Source of the DNA: Promethearchaeota archaeon
GTDB lineage: Archaea > Asgardarchaeota > Lokiarchaeia > Sigynarchaeales > SOKP01
NCBI GenBank assembly: GCA_016839845.1
Contig: JAEOTL010000362.1
Coordinates: 1-11,864 of the forward strand
DNA: 11,864 nucleotides
Direction: 5' to 3'
A model generated the notes under the pieces. It was not told the DNA's origin and ran no database searches. It saw only the letters and a list, made by a program, of their open reading frames with translations. Positions 7,021 to 11,864 of the stretch are shown in pieces (the first letter of the stretch is position 1; every line of letters starts with the position of its first letter). A program made the translations under genes and the position numbers.

Positions 7021-7041
7021 CCCATAAATAATTAGTAAAGT

Positions 7042-7115
7042 GTAACTCACAAACTTGACTCTGTCTATTTCTACTATTCCATCTTACATCTAAATCCTCA
7101 AACTCAGAGCCTAAA
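7042..7115 (+). repeat. family-2 intergenic repeat, copy E (diverged)
   Basis: AACTCACAAACTTGACTC, then TTTCTACTATTCCATCTTAC and AATCCTCAAACTCAGAGCCT, follows the order of copy D with many changes. It starts 21 nt after family-1 copy 1, the only gap that holds both families, and ends at the stop codon of the phosphodiesterase gene. Confidence 0.5.
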
Positions 7116-7118
7116 TAA

Positions 7119-7856
7119 CTAATTTTCATTCAATACTTTCTTCACGAGTTCTACATCATCAGATATGATTCCATCTACTCCCATCTTTAATACTTCTTTC
7201 ATATCAGATTCCTCATTCACAGTCCACACATTAACTTTTAATTCGTTTTCATGAATAAATCTCACATATTCTTCATCAATTGACTTAAAATGGGGATGAA
7301 TTGCGAAAAAGTTGTTATCAAAAGCTTTTTGGATATACTTATTCAATATTCTGCTAGGCTGAATCCCAGTGGGGATTAACAATCCTAGTTTTATATTTGA
7401 TTCTAACTTTTGAATTTCTAATAATTCTTTCAACATAAAGGAACTAATAATTGAAGTTTCTATAAGATCCTCCTGTTTTAACAGTGATACTAATTTTTTA
7501 CTTAAATTTGGTGCTATTACTTCGCATTGTAAGCCAATATTTCCCTTCGAAATTCTAATCAACTCCTTTAAAGTAGGTATTCTCGCGCCCTCCCCTACAT
7601 CTTCTTTTTTTATTTCTTCTAATAGCATATCTTTAATAAAACGCTTTTCTCCGTCTTTATGAGAAATGTAGGCATCATGAATAATTACTATTTCCTCATC
7701 TCTGGAAAGATGAACATCAAATTCAATGAAATCCGCTCCTAATTCGATTGCTTTTTGAAACGATTTTAAAGTATTAGGAGGGTTCAATTTACTTGCTCCT
7801 CGATGTGCTATTATCAGTAGTTCTTTTTCATTATTCTTATGCATGATAAATTTCAC
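7119..7856 (-). CDS. glycerophosphodiester phosphodiesterase (GDPD family)
   Basis: It hydrolyses glycerophosphodiesters to glycerol-3-phosphate (or the archaeal glycerol-1-phosphate) and an alcohol. It has 245 residues, normal for the single-domain cytosolic form, and no signal peptide. TIM-barrel motifs: AHRGAS with H18-R19, metal ligands E45 and D47 in FIEFDVHLS, second catalytic His H60 in IIHD, IPTLKEL (93-99), E112 in LQCEV, VWTVN, and the final GVDGIISDD. Two family positions differ: PENT is PPNT (P27), and the Lys that usually follows two residues after E112 is Ile. The main catalytic set is kept, so activity is likely. The frame opens with GTG (7856). ATG at 7844, giving 241 residues and MHKNNEKELL, is a good alternative. 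No operon partner is present. A role in lipid turnover or salvage is inferred. Confidence 0.9.
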   Translation of the reverse strand: MKFIMHKNNEKELLIIAHRGASKLNPPNTLKSFQKAIELGADFIEFDVHLSRDEEIVIIHDAYISHKDGEKRFIKDMLLEEIKKEDVGEGARIPTLKELIRISKGNIGLQCEVIAPNLSKKLVSLLKQEDLIETSIISSFMLKELLEIQKLESNIKLGLLIPTGIQPSRILNKYIQKAFDNNFFAIHPHFKSIDEEYVRFIHENELKVNVWTVNEESDMKEVLKMGVDGIISDDVELVKKVLNEN

Positions 7857-7966
7857 TAATAGGTTGAGGTCTAGTCTATTCTAGAGTTAATGAATTAATA
7901 AAATATTCTGGTGTAATAATAGATTATTCTTGAAGATAAAGAAAAAAGAAAATAACTATATAGGTC

Positions 7967-8010
7967 GGGATAGATCCCCTCAGCACGATGTCAGCAGCCA
8001 TCATCTCCCA
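7967..8010 (+). repeat. family-1 GC-rich repeat, copy 2
   Basis: The core differs from copies 1 and 4 by two bases (TAGATCCCCT for TAGGCCCCCT). It is preceded by TAGGTC, as in copy 3. Its right flank, TTCACCGATCCACCACCC, resembles that of copy 4 (TTTACCGATCCACCCCCC), so the full element extends to about 8030. It lies between two minus-strand genes. Confidence 0.9.
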
Positions 8011-8056
8011 TTCACCGATCCACCACCCATAAACCACAAACAGAATCAGACCGAGG

Positions 8057-9181
8057 TTATGAAACTTTCGAATCCTTCTTTCCCTTGTCATTCAATACTT
8101 TAGTCTCTTCTGTTTCTCCTCTTTTAAAAGGTTTAGAAGGTTTGAAAGAATTAAATGGTTGATCGCATACCCAACACGCGTTATCTAAATTTTCCAAATT
8201 ACGAGCACATTTTTCACAATAGAGAGCTTCGCATTTTGAACATACATATATAAAATTCAATGTTTTTGCCTTGCACACCAAACATATCTTTTTTTCTTTA
8301 TAGAACATTACTTCTTCAACAGTCAATACTTGTGGCCGCACAAAAGTTTTCATGAATTCGGCCAATCTATCATCAACTTCCTCAATATCCTGTGTAAATT
8401 CTTTAGTTCTCTTACTTATCCATTTGGACAACCATTCTGGCAAGTAGAATGCGAAATAGTAAGAAAATGCACTCATTATTATCAATGAGTAAGAGAAAGG
8501 GGTTAAATAATAACTCCTTAATAATGAAATAGCATAACCTAAGGACTGGCTGGCCATTAATAATATAAAGCCACTTAAATAAAATTTCGCCCTCCATTTG
8601 ACTTTTATATCATGTGATTTGATTAAAGCTCTAAATAGTATAAAATGGGTAACACTATAATGCAATAATGAAAATATAAGAATAATTCCTACAAATACAC
8701 CCGCTTGAAAGTAAAATCTATCAAATTCTGAAAAAATCCCTATCACCGTTAGATCTGAACATAAAAAATAAATTAGTACCGCTTCGAATAATATTGATGT
8801 AATTAAGTAAAATACCCAATAAAGAAATTCTCTTTTAAGAAGTTTAAAACTATGCAAAACTAACATCCAACTCAATTGAGTTAATCCAAGCGGTATAAGA
8901 TATACACTAAAAAATAAAATGGGTTCAATTGTTGAGTCAAATAGAACATAACTAACAAACGAGAGAGTAACTGGCCAATATAACGAACTCATTAAAATAA
9001 AGAAAACCCCAAAATAAAGGAATGTCCAATCTCTTGAGTCAGTTAATTTTTCCTTAAAAAATTTTGATAGTATTTTTGTCCCCAATTTGAAAACTATTAA
9101 TACGTATATTAAACTTAAAGTACCCTCAAGAAGTTCAATTAGTGTTAAATCCATTAATCCCACGCAATTACACTCTCTCAC
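8057..9181 (-). CDS. seven-TM membrane protein with C-terminal eight-Cys (FYVE/RING-like) zinc finger
   Basis: I know of no assigned function. It has 374 residues, with about seven hydrophobic segments between 12 and 252 (roughly 12-33, 55-80, 86-110, 119-142, 158-184, 198-220, 230-250). A charged linker (WISKRTKEFTQDIEEVDDRL) follows, then eight cysteines at 300, 303, 314, 317, 322, 325, 336 and 339, and a Lys/Glu-rich tail. Spacing C-x2-C-x10-C-x2-C-x4-C-x2-C-x10-C-x2-C suits a two-zinc treble-clef/cross-brace finger; the CSKCEALYCEKC centre is FYVE-, B-box- or RING-like. By the positive-inside rule the finger would face the cytosol. It may be a sensor or an adaptor; a link to ubiquitin-type ligases is only speculation. 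The frame opens with GTG. ATG 9154 (365 residues, MDLTLIELLEG), preceded by GGGATTA, is the more likely start. Confidence 0.75.
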   Translation of the reverse strand: MRECNCVGLMDLTLIELLEGTLSLIYVLIVFKLGTKILSKFFKEKLTDSRDWTFLYFGVFFILMSSLYWPVTLSFVSYVLFDSTIEPILFFSVYLIPLGLTQLSWMLVLHSFKLLKREFLYWVFYLITSILFEAVLIYFLCSDLTVIGIFSEFDRFYFQAGVFVGIILIFSLLHYSVTHFILFRALIKSHDIKVKWRAKFYLSGFILLMASQSLGYAISLLRSYYLTPFSYSLIIMSAFSYYFAFYLPEWLSKWISKRTKEFTQDIEEVDDRLAEFMKTFVRPQVLTVEEVMFYKEKKICLVCKAKTLNFIYVCSKCEALYCEKCARNLENLDNACWVCDQPFNSFKPSKPFKRGETEETKVLNDKGKKDSKVS

Positions 9182-9212
9182 TTTGAGTTATTTACCTATA
9201 AAGAAAACTCCT

Positions 9213-9227
9213 AAGCTTATATTTTTA
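9213..9227 (-). promoter_or_regulatory. possible TATA box of the 7-TM protein gene
   Basis: The minus strand reads CTAAAAATATAAGC, followed by TTAGGAG. Transcription would start near 9195, giving a leader of about 40 nt to ATG 9154. A second A/T box (TTTATAGG) nearer the gene is an alternative. Confidence 0.35.
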
Positions 9228-9242
9228 GATTATTTTTTCAAC

Positions 9243-9272
9243 GGAATTTTCATTGAAATCAAACGCTGAATT
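9243..9272 (+). repeat. 30-nt dispersed repeat, copy b
   Basis: It differs from 585-614 at one of 30 bases. It lies upstream of the 7-TM protein gene (minus strand), as copy a lies upstream of the gene at 730 (plus strand), but in the same plus-strand orientation both times. Confidence 0.8.
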
Positions 9273-9320
9273 AACATTTCCTTAAAACCATAATAATTAA
9301 ATAAAATCAACAGCTAGGTC

Positions 9321-9364
9321 GGGATAGGCCCCCTCAGCACTATGTCAGTGCCCATCATCATTTC
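9321..9364 (+). repeat. family-1 GC-rich repeat, copy 3 (diverged)
   Basis: The first 20 bases (GGGATAGGCCCCCTCAGCAC) are intact. The second half reads TATGTCAGTGCCCATCATCA and has lost the GATG/CATC pairing and the final TCCC, but can instead pair GCAC with GTGC. It is preceded by TAGGTC like copy 2. Confidence 0.85.
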
Positions 9365-9460
9365 TTTGATTATTAGCAAAAAAATAAAAGTAAAGCGATA
9401 AATACAATTACTAATAATAACTCCCACAAGCACCAATCAATTTAAGAAATAATCGAAATC

Positions 9461-10999
9461 ATGGAGTGTAGGTTACTATCTAAAAAAAAACGTAAAATTG
9501 TTGGTTTACTCGTAGTTTTTAGTTTAATTTTATCAATTTTGCTTTTTCACAATCTTGATCTCAAAAGAAAAAAGATTAGGACTAAAGAAGATTACATAGA
9601 TGTTGATTTTGTAAGTAATAGGTTGAAAATCTCAAAAATATCGGGAAAAATTCGTATTACCAATAATTGGACAGCCGCCAAAGCTGCAGGAATCTGTACA
9701 GGTAACGGCACCTATTCCGAACCTTATATTATTGAAGATTTGGTAATAGATTGTAAAGGGTGGCTTAGTGGCATCTTTATTCAGAATTCAGATGAGTACT
9801 TTATAATAAGAAATTGTACTATTTATAATTCGGGACCCCCGCTTGGCCAAAACATGGCGGGAATCAAATTATCAAACGTGACCAATTCACTACTACTTAA
9901 TAATAATTGCTCATCAAATTACTCTGGGATTAGCTTAAGAAATAGTTATAATAACACTGTTTCTGGAAATACAGCAAATTACAATGAAGAAAATGGGATT
10001 GAGACATACTTCAGTAATAACAATACCATCGTGGGAAACACTGTAAATAACAATGATGATTGTGGTATACATTTAGGAACAGCTAATAATAGCTTGGTTA
10101 TTGGAAACACTGGAACTAACAATCAATATGGAGTATTACTAGGTGGCGCCCATAATAATACCATATTGAACAATAATTTTAATGGGAATCTTGACAGTGG
10201 GATATATGTATGGCAAGCCAATTACAACAAGATATCGGGAAACAACGCGAGCTACACCAATCCAGGTTTCAGTATGGGAATTAGATTATATTACTCTAAT
10301 AATAACGAGATTTTAGAGAATACAGCAAATAGTAATACGGGATGCGGAGTATATTCAATTGCTAGCAATCATTCAATTGTTTCGGGAAACATAGCTAACA
10401 ATAACCTTTATGGGATTTGTTTATCTTTAAGCAACTATAATACTATTTCAGGAAACACTGGAACCAACAATAAATATGGGGTGACACTTAGTAGCGCCCA
10501 TAATAATACCATAATGAACAATAATGTTAGTGGTAATGATGAAGGGGGCGCATATTTATGGGATGCTATGAACAATACAATATCGGGAAATAACGCGAGT
10601 AACACTTATCGTCCAGATATAGGTATGGGAATTATATTAGCTTACTCTAATAATAACGAGGTTTTAAAGAATACTGCAAATAATAATACGAGATGTGGAT
10701 TATATTTAATTGCTAGCAATAATTCAATTATTTCGGGAAATGCAGCTAACTATAACGATTATGGTATTTATTTACTTTTAAGCAATTATAACAGTATTAC
10801 AGAAAACACATTAGTAGGAAATAATGTGTGCATTTTGGTAGAAACTTCCGTAGGAAACACATTTAGTAATAATGGTGATTGTACTCCTATTCAAGACAAT
10901 GAAAATATTCCCGGGTATCATCTATTTTTACTATTTAGCGTATTAACAGTTATTATTACCGTTTTAGTGCTTACAAGAAAGTTTTCTTCTTATGATTAA
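9461..10999 (+). CDS. Lokiarchaeal beta-helix surface protein with internal duplication (protein 2)
   Basis: A 512-residue paralogue of the protein at 5800. Basic N-terminus and membrane segment (about 13-29), conserved cap domain NNWTAAKAA (68-76) and ICTGNGTYSEPYIIEDLVI (78-96), then about 16 beta-helix coils rich in NNT.SGNT, a Cys-bounded end (CILVE...NNGDC), and the tail IPGY (483-486), hydrophobic stretch, RK (506-507). Residues 218-333 and about 334-450 are a tandem duplicate: both begin GTNN(Q/K)YGV and share AHNNTI, ISGNNAS, YSNNNE and IASN.SI in order. The outer face would be dense in Asn and in N-x-S/T glycosylation sites. Role: an exported surface or matrix-contact protein, possibly carbohydrate-binding (inferred). 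No catalytic residues are recognised. Anchoring by an archaeosortase-like cut at the tail is possible but unproven. Confidence 0.85.
   Translation: MECRLLSKKKRKIVGLLVVFSLILSILLFHNLDLKRKKIRTKEDYIDVDFVSNRLKISKISGKIRITNNWTAAKAAGICTGNGTYSEPYIIEDLVIDCKGWLSGIFIQNSDEYFIIRNCTIYNSGPPLGQNMAGIKLSNVTNSLLLNNNCSSNYSGISLRNSYNNTVSGNTANYNEENGIETYFSNNNTIVGNTVNNNDDCGIHLGTANNSLVIGNTGTNNQYGVLLGGAHNNTILNNNFNGNLDSGIYVWQANYNKISGNNASYTNPGFSMGIRLYYSNNNEILENTANSNTGCGVYSIASNHSIVSGNIANNNLYGICLSLSNYNTISGNTGTNNKYGVTLSSAHNNTIMNNNVSGNDEGGAYLWDAMNNTISGNNASNTYRPDIGMGIILAYSNNNEVLKNTANNNTRCGLYLIASNNSIISGNAANYNDYGIYLLLSNYNSITENTLVGNNVCILVETSVGNTFSNNGDCTPIQDNENIPGYHLFLLFSVLTVIITVLVLTRKFSSYD
10112..10810 (+). repeat. tandem duplication of about 348 bp inside the beta-helix gene
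   Basis: Unit 1 is 10112-10459 and unit 2 is 10460 to about 10810, with one extra codon in unit 2. Each has five helix coils. DNA stretches such as GCGCCCATAATAATACCATA recur exactly (10146 and 10495 regions). By eye about 60% of residues are the same, so the copying is not very recent. Confidence 0.8.
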
Positions 11000-11043
11000 A
11001 GAAAAGGAAAAAAATTAAGGAAAGAATCATAAATCTTAAGGAC

Positions 11044-11087
11044 GGGATAGGCCCCCTCAGCACGATGTCAGCAGCCATCATCTCCCA
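11044..11087 (+). repeat. family-1 GC-rich repeat, copy 4
   Basis: The 44-nt core is identical to copy 1. It is preceded by AAGGAC, and its right flank (TTTACCGATCCACCCCCC) resembles that of copy 2. It lies between convergent genes. Confidence 0.9.
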
Positions 11088-11152
11088 TTTACCGATCCAC
11101 CCCCCGCAAAACAAGCGTAGAATAAGATTGTCGATCCGAGCACCCTACTTCA

Positions 11153-11752
11153 CTAAATAAACATAATAATCCAAAAACTGGATTGAGTAATTAAATGAAT
11201 GCTGAAAAAGAAACCGATAGCCTGAAAATAGGAATTATATTTCAACGTTAACACACCGAATATGATTAAAATTGTTCCGGGAGGGATTAAATAACCAATC
11301 CTATAAAAAAATCTCAATAGTGTAAGTTCCCCAAGAGGAGCCACCCAATATGATATAACTAGTAAGTAAGTTAAAACAAAAAGTCCGATACTAAATTGAA
11401 GTATCCCTCTTGATTTATTACTTAGATTTAAGTACACGAGAAAAAATCCGATACTAAATACCAATAAATGGGGTAACTTATGAAAAAGAATTCCTGAAGA
11501 AAAAAAATAGGGATCAAATCCAATAAAAATAGAATCAAGGTCCCAGAATGCGAATAAATAACTTAGTCCCATTATCAATATTCCTAAAGCTATAGAAATC
11601 ATAGGAAATCTTTTAAGAGCTCCAATTAAACTTGATTTCCTCAAAGGTTTCGCTTCTAATCTCATATCACAAGAGCTACACACTTTTGCCCCAAAATCTA
11701 ATTCCTTTCCACAGTTCTGACAGAATTTCGGACCAACTGCACAGAATGACAT
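11153..11752 (-). CDS. zinc-ribbon membrane protein, unknown function
   Basis: I do not recognise a named family. It has 199 residues. The N-terminus holds a zinc ribbon, CQNCGKELDFGAKVCSSC (11-28), with spacing C11-x2-C14-x10-C25-x2-C28, of the kind that begins many archaeal membrane proteins and faces the cytosol. A basic linker (KPLRKSSLIGALKRF) follows, then about five hydrophobic segments (roughly 51-70, 88-107, 115-133, 147-166, 172-198) that run to the very C-terminus. ATG 11752 is preceded by AATATTATT with no Shine-Dalgarno sequence. It is convergent with surface protein 2 and separated from it by family-1 copy 4, so it is probably transcribed alone. A role in membrane sensing or complex assembly is possible but not shown. 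Confidence 0.7.
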   Translation of the reverse strand: MSFCAVGPKFCQNCGKELDFGAKVCSSCDMRLEAKPLRKSSLIGALKRFPMISIALGILIMGLSYLFAFWDLDSIFIGFDPYFFSSGILFHKLPHLLVFSIGFFLVYLNLSNKSRGILQFSIGLFVLTYLLVISYWVAPLGELTLLRFFYRIGYLIPPGTILIIFGVLTLKYNSYFQAIGFFFSIHLITQSSFWIIMFI

Positions 11753-11852
11753 AATAATATTTCGACCTGTTCCAAGAAACCGTTTAGAACCTTGTGAATA
11801 TTAAGAAAAAGGTGCTTAAAATTATTTACAATATAAGCAAAAATTAATCATT

Positions 11853-11864
11853 TAGGACGGGATA
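11853..11864 (+). repeat. family-1 repeat, copy 5 (cut by window end)
   Basis: TAGGACGGGATA at the window edge equals the entry to copy 4 (AGGACGGGATA) and the start of the core. Only 12 bases are visible, but the position in a gap next to a gene fits the family. Confidence 0.55.

Larger units (their letters stand above)
9182..9460. other. divergent intergenic region with two repeat elements
   Basis: No gene is seen here. It holds a minus-strand TATA-like box, the second 30-nt repeat, family-1 copy 3, and an A-rich leader region before surface protein 2 in which no convincing TATA box stands out (GATAAATACAA near 9398 is the best). Confidence 0.55.

Noticed and set aside
9087..9269. 60-codon frame on the plus strand overlapping the start of the 7-TM gene
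   Set aside because: It lies mostly antisense to a well-supported coding region and has no ribosome site or recognisable protein.
5800..10999. NosD, i.e. nitrous-oxide reductase maturation, for the beta-helix proteins
   Set aside because: Only the beta-helix fold is shared; no other nos genes are present and the cap and tail are of a surface-protein type.
6977..11087. CRISPR array made of the 44-nt repeats
   Set aside because: Copies are about 1 kb or more apart with genes between them, and there are no spacers of regular length or cas genes.

Overview
The window looks like a piece of an Asgard archaeal genome, most likely Lokiarchaeota-like (Promethearchaeati). The basis is recall of families, not a search. 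Two surface proteins carry the N-terminal signature NNW..AK....ICTGNGTYS(D/E)PY(V/I)IEDLVI, followed by Asn-rich beta-helix coils and an IPG(F/Y)-transmembrane-basic tail, an architecture I associate with Lokiarchaeota. Other support: AT-rich DNA, archaeal TATA-type promoters, T-run terminators, and membrane proteins with small zinc fingers. No rRNA, tRNA, CRISPR array or transposase gene is visible.

Layout. 1-462: 3' part of an alpha/beta hydrolase gene that enters from outside the window; the positions of its catalytic Asp and His appear changed. 730-1056: small predicted dimeric alpha/beta-barrel protein. 1263-1714: GNAT acetyltransferase broken by an apparent 1-nt deletion at a T run. 1940-3775: FATP/VLACS-type fatty acyl-CoA synthetase. 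3961-5358 (minus): GPH-type MFS transporter. 5800-6894: beta-helix surface protein 1. 7119-7856 (minus): glycerophosphodiester phosphodiesterase. 8057-9181 (minus): 7-TM protein with a C-terminal eight-Cys zinc finger. 9461-10999: beta-helix surface protein 2, with an internal tandem duplication of about 116 residues. 11153-11752 (minus): zinc-ribbon membrane protein.

Genes change strand often and every gap is over 100 nt, so I see no operon. A loose functional theme is lipids (acyl-CoA synthetase, glycerophosphodiesterase) and the cell surface (two beta-helix proteins, two zinc-finger membrane proteins, one transporter). I infer no pathway beyond that.

The most unusual content is between the genes. 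Two families of dispersed repeats sit in the gaps, all in the same orientation whatever the direction of the flanking genes. Family 1 is a GC-rich 44-nt core, with four copies plus a start at the window edge, from 6977 to the end. Family 2 is a pyrimidine-rich, G-poor element of about 70-90 nt, with five diverged copies between about 1140 and 7115. A third, 30-nt repeat occurs at 585 and 9243, and a hairpin-forming element at 5603-5663 shares a 19-nt end with 515-533. These look like non-autonomous mobile or regulatory intergenic elements, or small RNA genes; the sequence alone cannot decide.
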